Below are positions 31,928 through 42,400 of a stretch of 45,139 bases of DNA, in pieces. The position numbers and the translations under genes were made by a program. A model generated the notes under the pieces. That model was not told the DNA's origin. It made no database searches and worked only from the letters and a program-made list of their open reading frames with translations. This DNA comes from Schizophyllum amplum (taxonomy: Eukaryota; Basidiomycota; Agaricomycetes; Agaricales; Schizophyllaceae), in contig VDMD01000165.1 of assembly GCA_007026445.1 (NCBI GenBank), forward strand, positions 1-45,139, read 5' to 3'. Numbering within the stretch: position 1 is the first letter of the stretch; each line of letters opens with the position of its first letter.

Positions 31928-32693
31928 GTTTGGCGGTTGACTGGGGAACAGGAGATCAGAGGAGGAAGGGGGGGATGGGTGGTACCACGGCGGCCTCATT
32001 GCATTGAGCCGCGTTATAAGTCACCTCGAACCACGCACGAGGGGATGTAGGTTGACGCTACTTGGAGCGTCAATATCGACGGCGAACGAACGTGCTTAGC
32101 CAAGCGCCTCAAGAGGGGGCAAAGAGACTGAGGTCAAGAGCCTTGGCAATCGTGAGTCGTGCCTTCCAGCCAAGAACCGGCTTGGGCATCTCGATCCTTG
32201 ACCAGTGACCAGCCGCTTGACAATGCAGCCTGCGCTAAGAAAGCTCAGAATGAATGTTTGCATACATTTTATTGAACGACAAAACGCAAACACATCCTTG
32301 GTCAGTATGTAGAGCAATCGATCGGAAGAAACCTGTGGACGAACGGTTGGTCAGTAATCCTGGCGTTGGACGCGGCTTTCTCTGTGGGAGTGCGGCTGGC
32401 TCCTCAATAGCAGCACAGTAGCACAGATAAAGCGATTGATATGGCATGGTCGGACATTCCTTGACCGCTGGATGTACGCTGTGGGAGGGCCTTGAAAATG
32501 TGGACGCTGATGCGGCATTTGCCGACCGGTCTGACCGTTCCGAGCTCTGATTGCATCACTTGCGAGCCCAGGAGAATGACCTCCGCTTCGCCACCACCGC
32601 GACCCCCGCGACCTCGGTTCACCAGCCGTCCAAAGGCGCGCCGGCCTCAAAGAGCTTTCCTGTCTCTCCATCAATTCACTTTCTCTATCTTCA
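31928..32693. other. Divergent promoter region between phosphate permease and PQ-loop gene
   Basis: Both genes start here and point outward. An AACGTG (CACGTT on the other strand) at 32089-32094 resembles a low-affinity Pho4 site, about 160 nt before the permease start; a single 6-mer is weak evidence. No gene supported. Confidence 0.45.
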
Positions 32694-34495
32694 ATGTTGG
32701 AAGTATGCCAACCCGTGCGTTCACCAAGTGCCGAATTAAGAACGAGACGGCTTACAATACCCTCCCCGCATTTGGTGGCATCCGACGCGCATATTCCTCC
32801 TTCATGGCGACATCTATGATATGTTGAACATCACGGAATTCTATATCTTAACCTTCATGGCAACAGCGACATGACTGGTTCACCGCAACATTGACGTTCG
32901 GCTTGTGTTGCGGCCTGATCATCTCTTACCTCCCCCAAGTACGTCCTGGTACATTCGTGTAGCGACGCATCCCCCAGATGCTGCCCCTACGTCTCCCTGG
33001 TGCTCTGCATCACTCCATATCTCCACTCCATGAACGTACAAACACATCATGCCCCTTGTCTGACATCCGTTTAGCACGCTAGGATCATCCGCGCCGGCTC
33101 GTCTGAGGGCTTCAGCCCATGGTTCCTCCTCCTTGGAAGCACCTCAAGTGCGGCAGGAATGCTCAACATGTGAGACGACTCTGAGGTGACAAGACCTGTC
33201 ACTCATGAGTAGCTCAGGTTCAACATGCAATTCGGCATCATCAGATGCTGTCGCTTCTTCGTGCGTGATCAGTTACTCTGCTTCTCCTGCCATTGACGTC
33301 TCCACTAGAGCTTCGGAGGATGTCTTGAAATGACCGCTGGAGTCGTGCAAGTGGGCCTACAATGGCTGTTTTTCACCTTGATGTGCGTGCTCACGTCGGT
33401 GCTGCATGTTTCCCGGCTGACCGCCCTTTCTAGCTTCGTCCTGTACATATTGTACTACCCCCCACACCTGAAGTACATCACCCCTGCCTCAGATCCCGAG
33501 CACCCCACGTCGAAGCACATCAAGCACGCCCAAAGAACAGAAGAGTGGCAGAGCTCGGTCATCCTTGCATGGGTCACTTTCGGTCATTTGTGCGTCTCGA
33601 GACTACCATATGTTGCATGTATACTGAAAGCTTCCAGTGCCGTGATCGTGATTATATCGTTATACTTGCTGCTCACATCGCAGCCGCCACCGATGCAGAA
33701 CCAGCCACTGCCCCAAAGATTATCCTCATGGGCCACATTCCTCGGCGTTAGCTCCGCGCTGCTCGCCGCCATCCAATACGCCCCACAGATCATACACACA
33801 TACCGCATGAAGCTCGTTGGCGCGCTCAGTATCGTCATGATGATGATCCAAAGCCCGGGCGCTGTACTCATGGTCCTCAGCATTGCTCTCCGCCCCGATA
33901 CGAACTGGACCAGTACGCTTCCTCCTGCCTTCCTCTTCATCCGTTCGCACTAACACAGCCCTACCTCACAGGCTGGATCACCTTCGCCGTCGCAGGGGTT
34001 ATGCAGGGCACCCTCCTCATCATGTGCATCTGCTGGAAGTTTCGCCAGCTCCGGCTGGGAATCGACGACTTCGGTCACCCGCTGCCCGAGTCGCCGTACC
34101 ACCAGAGCAGCCACCACCACGCACACCGCCGGCCGTCGTCGTCGCGCCCCGAGAGCGACGTCAGCGTGCCCGGGCTGCAGGTGGACGAAGAGGAGGAGCC
34201 GCAGGCGGTACGCGCGGCGCTAGCGGCAGCGATCGAGAGCGCGGTGGAGGAGGATATCGTGGGGAGCACGATGCGGAGAAGCGCGTGGCCGGGAGGTGCT
34301 GTGCAGGCGACGGAGACGACGCCGTTGTTGGGTGGCAACGTGGCGGCTGCGGCGGAGGGTATGATTTCGAGTACGGTGAGTGTGGCGGAGGGGGCTGAGG
34401 AGGAGAGAGGACCCGGGAAGAATCAGGCGAAGTCAGATACGCTGCAGGAGAATGATACGATATGGAAGGGTTGGTTTGGGCGAGGCGGGAAGTAA
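32694..34495 (+). CDS. PQ-loop repeat membrane protein
   Basis: Exons 32867-32938, 33075-33169, 33218-33260, 33309-33382, 33434-33589, 33638-33912 and 33972-34495 join in phase; the first exon is uncertain, and a 9-nt exon at 32694-32702 (Met-Leu-Glu, donor GTATGC) fits best, giving 415 aa. The first PQ-loop is GLIISYLPQHARIIRAGSSE followed by GFSPWFLLLGSTS; the second is AIQYAPQIIHTYRMKLVGAL followed by SIVMMMIQSPG. About seven hydrophobic segments are visible, fitting the MtN3/PQ-loop fold. Relatives include vacuolar/lysosomal cationic amino-acid exporters (yeast Ypq, human PQLC2), but this branch is different and its substrate unknown. The C-terminal 120 residues are hydrophilic, His- and acid-rich, probably cytosolic. 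Confidence 0.85.
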
Positions 34496-35096
34496 AGGGG
34501 GCGGTCGTCCTACATGCCACCGGTGAGGTGCGCCCTCACCGTTTTGTCGTTGTGTTATGTTACACCCGTACAGTAATTACCGTTTGATCTCCTACGCCGC
34601 CTGCTCCCCTCCGCACCTGTGACGCCTACGCTGCCTGCACGGCCAGTGGCTATGTGTGTAAGGACCCATCAGCATGCACGTCGCCCGCACACAAGTCTTC
34701 TCGGAGTTGCAGCACAAAAGGTCACTTTGGCCCCGGTTTGGCCCTCAGCAGCATCTGCACATGCCGCTCCTTCAGCTTGCTTCTGCCGCGGACTCCTCCT
34801 TTGCCCCCATCCGACCCTTCCGTGTGTGGGCCATGTGGGCAAATATGTGGTCGATAAGTCGACAGCCACCGAAATAAGTAGCGGAAGATCACCTTCAACA
34901 GCACATGGCCTCGGCAGAGGCGGTGAGAGAACAGCGGCGCACGACTTGCTACCTGACAAAAAATTGCCAGTCATGACTACAGATGTAGAAGGTTGTTTCG
35001 GAAGATATATGTCATCAATCGTCAGTATCATACAGCGCATACGTTGGGAGGCATAAGAACCAAATCGCGCGTCTGTTCATACCCGTACCAATATTT
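34496..35096. other. Convergent 3' region between PQ-loop gene and aldo/keto reductase
   Basis: 600 nt with no supported gene; frames on both strands at 34619-35056 overlap each other and lack domain features. Confidence 0.5.
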
Positions 35097-36525
35097 CTAA
35101 GCATGATTGCGGACATCCCTTGGCTGGTACCTATGAAGCGTCAGTGCACGAAAACAATAGTATGTGAGCGGACTTACGGTTCTTCCAAGTACTGAACCTC
35201 TTCCTCGGTCAACTCGCCATCGACGATGCTTTCGTCGACACGATTGATCGAGTTCAAGCCAACAATGGGGCTCGCGACGTTCCGCTGCACCCAGGCGAGC
35301 GCAACCTGTACAATTGTTCGCGCAGAACATTGGTGAGACAGAGCAATGACATACCTGGGACATCTTCCAACCACGCTTCTTGGCGATCTCTTCCACGCGC
35401 TTGTTGATCTGCTGGTCAGCTTCCTGAGTCGGGCTGACCCAGGCCGCGAATGATTTCGAGCGCGCAGTCTCGCTCGCATTCAATGGGCGCGCGAGTTGAC
35501 CTCCGGCAAGGGGCGACCATGGGATCACGCCGATACCATGATACTGGCAATATGGCAACATCTCGCGCTCCTGCAACCGCATGAATGAGCAATAGTGAAG
35601 GCGATCATCGAATACGACAACTGACCTCCTCACGATAGACGAGCGAGTATTCGTCTTGCATGCTGGCGAATTTTGTCCACCCGTTCTTCTCCGCCACCTC
35701 GTTCAGGAGCGCAAACTGCCAGCAGCGCATGGAGCTAGCGCCGAGGTAGCGAACCTTGCCTGACTCAACGAGATCATGCAAGGCCTTCATGGTCTCCTCG
35801 GGGGGCGTCGTGAAATCGTAACGGTGGATCTGGTAGAGGTCGATGTACGTCGTGTTCAGGCGCGCCAACGACCCCTCGACGGCATTGAAGATCGCTGTAC
35901 GCGAAAGACCAGACTGGTTGATATATTCCTTGCGGTTGTTGATGGTCGGGAATTGCATGACGGTAAAGAGGTCGTGATCGTCGCCTTTCCTACGAGCCCC
36001 CAGCACTTAGTCATGATGACGATCTCCTCACGCGGGATGTGGTGCTGACAAGACAGTGAAAATGCAAAACTTGAATGTATACCGCGACGCGTACCTTCTC
36101 GATGAATTTGGCGACAATGCGCTCGGAATCGCCGTTTGAGTAATTGTTCGACGTGTCGATGGTGCTATAAAGGGCTTCATTGAGTATGCGCATCTGCGGA
36201 ACTACGTGCGCACTGCGTACGTACTTGATCCCGCGATCCCATGCAGCCTTCAAGATAGGGAGAGCCTCGTCCTCGCCCTTCACCCATTGACCCGACTTGT
36301 CTGCAGCCTGGTAAGGAAAGCGGGTCAACGCACACTTCAGACTTGGTTATCGCACTCGCGTACCGCCCATTTGGGATTCCCGTAGCTGGCAGCTCCAACC
36401 TAGATGCATGCAAAATCCGTCAGCAATGCCATTGAGCGTATTGACTGCTCAAGACGTACAATGGGCAGTGAGACGCGGAGACCGCTCTTGCCCAGCTGAA
36501 CGTACTTTGCAGGTGAGGTGGACAT
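35097..36525 (-). CDS. Aldo/keto reductase with one apparent frameshift
   Basis: Minus-strand exons 36525-36460, 36399-36364, 36307-36225, 36164-36095, 36044-35626, 35570-35355, 35305-35178 and 35130-35097 would give 350 aa. The catalytic tetrad is visible: Asp in [12 protein letters not shown], Tyr70 just after it, Lys98 in VIMTKC, and His in YQIHRYD. NADP-binding motifs [11 protein letters not shown] and [16 protein letters not shown] follow, as in fungal yajO/AKR9-like oxidoreductases that reduce aldehydes and aryl alcohols. Exon 5 is 419 nt, one short of a whole number of codons: between [10 protein letters not shown] and GDDHDLF the frame slips by one base near 36009-35984. Restoring one base rejoins two conserved halves. 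Either an assembly error, a recent null mutation, or (less likely) a 65-nt intron from 36003. Everything else is intact. Confidence 0.87.
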
Positions 36526-37713
36526 GTTGGTGGAAGTGAAGGAGACTAGGTTATCGACGTAGCACTTTCACTTCTTTTATACTGACAGCTACGATGGCTC
36601 CTGGTCCGTTGAGAGAGATGATGGAAAGCCACGTATTGCGCGGTCTCCGTTTCGGGAACGGATGTAGTCCGTGTGGTCTTGGGGGCACCCTAAGTAGTCG
36701 CCTTGGACAGGTATTCAGCCGCCTTCTTCGCCATTGGCTCAGGTCATGGCAGCCGGCAAGCAACCGAGAGACAATATGGGAACCTTTGACTTGGCCAAAA
36801 GAATTTGAGCATGCGACTGATATGCGCGAGGAACCAATGCTCGTGCGCAACATGCGCACTGTGAAGGACGGAGTACGGCTGTTGAAAATCACACACTTGC
36901 GCACAGCAAGCGGCGAAGCTACTCTGCACCTGCCAAATGGGACCCACGGAGTGGCGCCCTACGTGACTTTGAAGATAGCCTGCAGGTAAGCGCACCGGTC
37001 GGCGCAATGCTGTTTCAATCGGCATTGACGAACAGCGTCGAACTGGCGGACGCCTTCCGCAACTTCGAAAGGAGGAGGACTCAAAGCCCCCAACACCCCC
37101 GGCCTGGCCAGGATGAAACGTCGAGATTGCGCGCCTCCTGGCGGTGCAGGAAGGACTGTCACGAGCTGGTAAGTAGCAACACAGAGCTTCAGCTGACAGC
37201 AAGTCGACAGACGCGACCCGGAGCAAAGCACAGCTGCTCAGCAACATTTGAACGAAGAGCCGGGAATGTGATCGTGAACGCCATGAGCGACAGAAGAAGA
37301 GGGCTTCAGCCAGTAGTCACCAATTTTGTACGCGTCGTACATCGCCATCCAGAGGACCAGTACTATCAGTGCGGAGTGTAGGGTAAGGGTCCGCGCTGGG
37401 TCCGATGCCGGCAGGCTGCAGCTCCGCTTAGACATTCCCGATTAGGCAGTCATTGTGTTCATTTTCGGATGATGAGTGTCTCCGTGTCCATCTCAGTTCT
37501 ACCCCTCACCGTTGAGATGCGAGTTCGGTCTCTCGGCCTCGTAACTCACAGCGTGCTACAGGTGTGGCACATTATATACACTCCTTCCTTCGCGATCGGA
37601 GGGTCGCGAATGCTGATCGGACTGAAAGCTGTTACGCACTCTTCTTTTCTTCACCATTGGGCGATCGCTTTTGGGCAAGTTGTTGCTTTGAGTTGTCAGC
37701 GTCCCGTCCAAGG
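36526..37713. other. Intergenic stretch between AKR gene and kinase pseudogene
   Basis: AKR promoter followed by about 900 nt without a supported gene. A 131-codon plus frame (36594-36989) overlaps a 167-codon minus frame; neither has domain features. Confidence 0.45.
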
Positions 37714-39154
37714 ATGCGCGTGGAAACTGATAAGCTGATTTCGTTCGGTGCATGCGGTAAGTCCTGCTCTAGAGCGTAGAAGATTACAGCAGGAAGGTCT
37801 TAACATACTCGTTCGACAGTTTACACAGGGCGAATAACGAGCGATCCGGAGGAGCGAGTTGTTTGCGGTGAATAAGAGTTCATGGGCGCCCACAACCAAA
37901 AATCCCATGCTGCGCCACGAAGCTTACACCCTATTGGCCCTCAAGGGTGAGTAGCCGATCTTCTGTCGCGCTCAGGGATTGAATTATTGACTGACAATTG
38001 TGCCGACCAGGCCATCGCAATATTCCTCAGGTTTTTTGCTTATGGAAGATCTAACTGCTTCGAGTATATGGCCCTCGAGCTGCTGGGCGCCGACATAGAC
38101 AATGTCTTATATGGGAGACTTCGAAGGACTCACCATGCCGAACCTTGTCGCATAGGCCTGCCAGATGGTGAGCCGGTTGTCCCAATCTGCCAGCCCCATA
38201 ATTGAAGACCCTTTATCCTCAGATCGACGCTCTTGAATACGTTCATTCCCACCACATCGTGCATTGCGACGTCAAGCCTTTCAATTTTCTCTTCGACCTC
38301 AACCCGGCATCGGGGCTGATCAAAGCTCATCGACTTCGGCTTGGCAATGGCAAAGGTCTACTTCGACTCTAGCACTCATGAGCACGTGCGGCCAACGAAA
38401 ACGAAATATGTGATTGGAACGAGGGCCTTCGTCAGCCTCAACATGCACCTGCAATCGCGGTGAGCATGCTTTCTTACCAGCGTGCTGCGTGTCATTCCCC
38501 GGCCGCTTATATGCACCGTGCAGGTCTATCCGTCGGGATGACAATGGAATCACTTGCGTACACGATTGCGGCCCTTCTCTGCGATGGCTTACCGTGGTAT
38601 CAGGCCAACCGTTCCGATTGTTTCGCAGTCAAGCAGACCTGGAGTGGCGCCGCGCTTTGCAGTGGCTATGATCCCGTCTTTGGGGAGTTTATCGACTATA
38701 CGCGCTCCTTAGAATTTCAAGAGACGCCTGACTACGCCGGATGGAGGCGCCGATTCCTTACGATTGCCCCTGAGCTTTGCGGACGCCCACTGTACAACCC
38801 TGCGGATCGAGGCGTGAAGCTTCGTGAAGGTCGGAGAGCGCCGCGGGAACGGTGCACCCGCCGCTGTCGCCGTTCGCCCGAAGCCGAGTTCGCATTCGTC
38901 TCTTGAAGGTCCAATCTTACCAGGGCATGTACTGCCCCTACTCGACGTGGGGGAATCCTGAGCCTGTGGCCGACGAGGATGTCATCGGGGATGAAGCGAG
39001 GATGGTGCGCGAGTCTCTGGGGTGCATAGAGGAGCTTCCGAAGGCAGACCTTGAACGCGAAGTCATGCATGTTGATGACAATGACTGGAAGGACCATGAT
39101 GGTTGGGCCGGCTCTTTGTATCTCATGATAACTGCACTTTACTCCTCGCTGTAA
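37714..39154 (+). pseudogene. Inverted pseudogene copy of the CK1-like kinase
   Basis: Colinear with the kinase at 23078-24515 but on the other strand. Shared blocks run from the start codon (AAGGATGCGCGTG) through all five exons and the intron borders to the end near 39154. Breaks: a shift in the VAVKK region leads to a TAA at 37872-37874; a TAG lies at 38153-38155 where the intact copy reads VALTCQM; an insertion precedes the DFG region (ATCAAAGCTCATCGACTTCG). The HCDVKPFNF codons survive. From about 38460 to the end the exon 5 frame is largely open, and its acidic tail (ending VDDNDWKDHDGWAGSL...) is in a different frame from the intact copy's tail. Confidence 0.87.
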
Positions 39155-39490
39155 TCAGTACATTCGTCTTCGGTGGGCAGCCGTTCCAAATGGGTGTAAA
39201 TGGCCATAGTCACGTACTTCAAGGTGGACTGCCTGGAGATCGTCTCTTGTTTAACGCGCGCGCGGTCCGTTGACTCGTCAATGAAGTACTCACCTTTACT
39301 TTTGGATCTTACGCTGCATTAAATACTCGTGGCAGGTTTGGCTTGAACGCAGCGCGTCTTGCAAGTTACTGATGCTTACACAAGACTCGGCGTTCAAGTC
39401 GAACATTGAACTTGCCTTCGGCATTTTGCCGATAATTTCAAATACCTCCTTGTCCTTCGCTTTCATCATCGCTCGCCGTTGTACAGCGCC
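39155..39490. other. Short intergenic region before the coiled-coil gene
   Basis: 336 nt; presumably the coiled-coil gene's promoter. No gene seen. Confidence 0.5.
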
Positions 39491-42400
39491 ATGGCTGCGA
39501 AGCGCAAGTACAACCGCGAAGAAGTATCAAGGGACGGCGCTCCAAAGTACAGCCCCCCGCTTAGAAGGAGAGCAAACCTGGACCGGAACGATCGTCCGGC
39601 GAGCGGGAAGACGCGTTCAAGGTCAAGTGGGACCCGAACCCTCGTTCAGGAGAGAAATACGCGTCGACAATGGGAGCCTAAGAAGAACTGCAACGACGGC
39701 ATGGTTTTGGACTGGCGGCAGAGGCAGAAAAGCGGGAAGCAAGGTGCGCGCACTTGCAGGGCGATAAGACGCGCGCTAACCGGCTCACAGTGTCAGAGAA
39801 GGCGTCGACTTCGCGAAATACTTCATCTGCTGCGCGAGAACGTAGCCCCTCTCCCTCGCGTCCAAAAAGAAGCGGAAAGTGGAACCCACTGTCGACTCCC
39901 AGACTGTTACGCGCGTGGGACCACCCAAAAGGAAACCCTCCAAACCCACGCAGGGCGCATTCACGGCCGAAACAAGCTCCTCTACAGTGTCCCGTCGGCA
40001 AACAGAACCAAGTCAATCGCGCAGAGCACTAGAATCAGATGTCGCTCGACGCCACTCTGCCTCCACCACATCTCAACATGAGTCTCGACCGACCGCGGCT
40101 ACGCGCACGTCTAGTTTGCGCAGGAAGCAAACGGCCGAGCAACCTGCTCGGGGAGACGAAGAAGACCAAAGCATGTCGCGCCCATCGAAGTCAACCCAGC
40201 GTTCCGGTGCAGGCGGTGTGTACGCCGATAGAAAGTCCATCCGCCGCTGACTATCTTGCAGACAGCATGCGTTCTCGATCGTCTATCGCCCATCGCAGAC
40301 CTAGCATAGACACCCGCGATCTTGATCCAACACTCAAATCTCGCTGGGAGTTGTATGAAACCGCGCGCTCAAAGCTACCAGTACCCCGTCTTCCTGAAGC
40401 ATCTGGGAAGGGCAATCGACGGCAAGACAGCAATTCCGAACTACCAGTCGAGCATGCCTCTGTATCTAGGCCACCGTCGCCTCAGGCGCACCCGTCTCCA
40501 CAGCTATTCGAAACGTCTCCAAATAAGCGCAACGCGTCGCCTCCCGCGGCACCTGCTCAGTCCAAGACTGGCACAGCTGATCCCCCGCAATCTCCTGTAC
40601 GCCCGAATCCTCCAACCCCAGAGCTGCCACGCAGAAAGAAGCGGCCAACTGCGACCAAGCCACTCAGACCCCTACCGCGGGTATCACCCTCAGATTTCAA
40701 TGGCCTTCCGCCGAGCGGAAGCGCTATCGAGAGCGCCGGCGGGCCCACTCAAGCGGAGACGATATCCGAGTTCTCGCCTGAGAAGCGGCGCACTCAATCG
40801 GAAGGTGTTGTTCAGGATACCAGTGTAGCCATCGAGGGAGACGACGTCCTATCGCCTGTGCGTGATGACATGATGATTGGCGAGATGCAGCGTAGTCCTG
40901 CGCCTGCGCGGAAGCCACGACGACCACTCGGAGACGTTCTTGATTCCTATCGGCGGCTACAGCCAGAAGCCGACCAGTTGATGGAGGTCAATAGACCTGC
41001 TGAGATGGACGAAATCGACGATGCGACGCGGGAGATGGAGTCGTACGTCGACTTCGATGGTGGTGCTGGGGATGCCGATAGCGCTGCGCGTGCTAACGGT
41101 GCGCCGAGGAGCCCGGCAGCGGAAATGAACGAAGACGAGGACGTGGACTCTCAGCAGGATCGTATCTTGTTGCGGCAGGAGCAAGAGGAGTCGACGCAAG
41201 ACCTACTCATGGAGGAACAAGAGGCCGGTCCGTCAACGGCACCAAAATTGACGAAGACGTCAGATGTGGACACGAATGGGGCGTCAGTCATGGTGCGTTC
41301 CTTCCATATCGCGTTTGTGGTGTAGTCGCCTGACTGTCCTTGTGTGTAGGTTCACCCCGCGACTCAGCCTGCCGTTACGAGGCAGAGAACATCTTCTCCG
41401 CCGCCAGAGCCGAAGTCTCAATCGCAGGACGCATCCTTTGTCCTCCTACGCCAGAGGACTCGCAGCGAACTGGCATGGACATCACGGTTCGTGTCTTAAT
41501 GCTCTCGCCCGTCTCATCATGTCTTCTCCCATATCCTTTTCGCCTCAAACTGACTTGTTCGCAACCGCAAGTCCTCGCAGGAGCAGCAACGCATTCAGGA
41601 ACTTCTATCACGCAACGAAAGCCTGGTTCGCGACCTTGCTTCTAGTCAGACACAGTCTCAAAGTTTTTCTACTCGGGTTGAAGGCTTGGAAGACCTACTC
41701 TTGCAAGCGCGACGCGAGACGGGCGTCCTCCGAAATCAGCATGCCAAGCGCGATGCTATGTGGAAAGAAGACGGAGAAGGACTTTGAGACCGCGAAGCTG
41801 GAGTTGGGAGGCCAGCGGAAAGGAATGGGAGGAGAAAGAGGCCCAATGGAACGCGGTCAAGGCGACGTTGAAAAGCAAGGCCGCGAACTTGGAGCAGCGG
41901 TGCGCCGAGTGGGAGGCTAAGGAACAGGATTGGCAGCAGGGCGAGACAAGTGGCACGACACGGAGCGCGAGTGGGCGGAGAAGGAGCGGCAACTGCAGGA
42001 CAAGATGCAGGAGCGCGAGAAGGAGCACGAGTTGAAGATCCGCGACATGCAGGAGAAGTTGAGCCAGATACAGAACGAGACCGCGACCGACAACGAAAAA
42101 GCCGCCGCTGAATGGACAAAGGAGCGCAACGAACTGCAGCGTCAGAACGCGGACCTCACGCATACCGCTGCTGAGTCGCTGCGCAAGGTCGCCGAGCTGG
42201 AAGTGCAGATTTCCGAGTCGGAGCGCAAGCTCGCTGACCTGCAAGCTCAGAAGACCGGAGTGGACTGCGCCATCGCTGATCTGATAGCCCGCCAAGCTGT
42301 GCTGGAGCCCGAGCTTACCAATGCACATCGTGAAGTTGCCGAGAGGACACGGGCCTTCAATGATGCCGCAAAAGGCTGCCAGATCGCTTTGAAGACGGCG

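Noticed and set aside
32089..32094. Pho4-like site upstream of the phosphate permease
   Set aside because: A single low-affinity 6-mer is expected by chance in 760 nt; kept only as a note.
36594..37247. Overlapping frames of 131 (plus) and 167 (minus) codons
   Set aside because: Neither shows a family motif; they shadow each other in the AKR promoter region.
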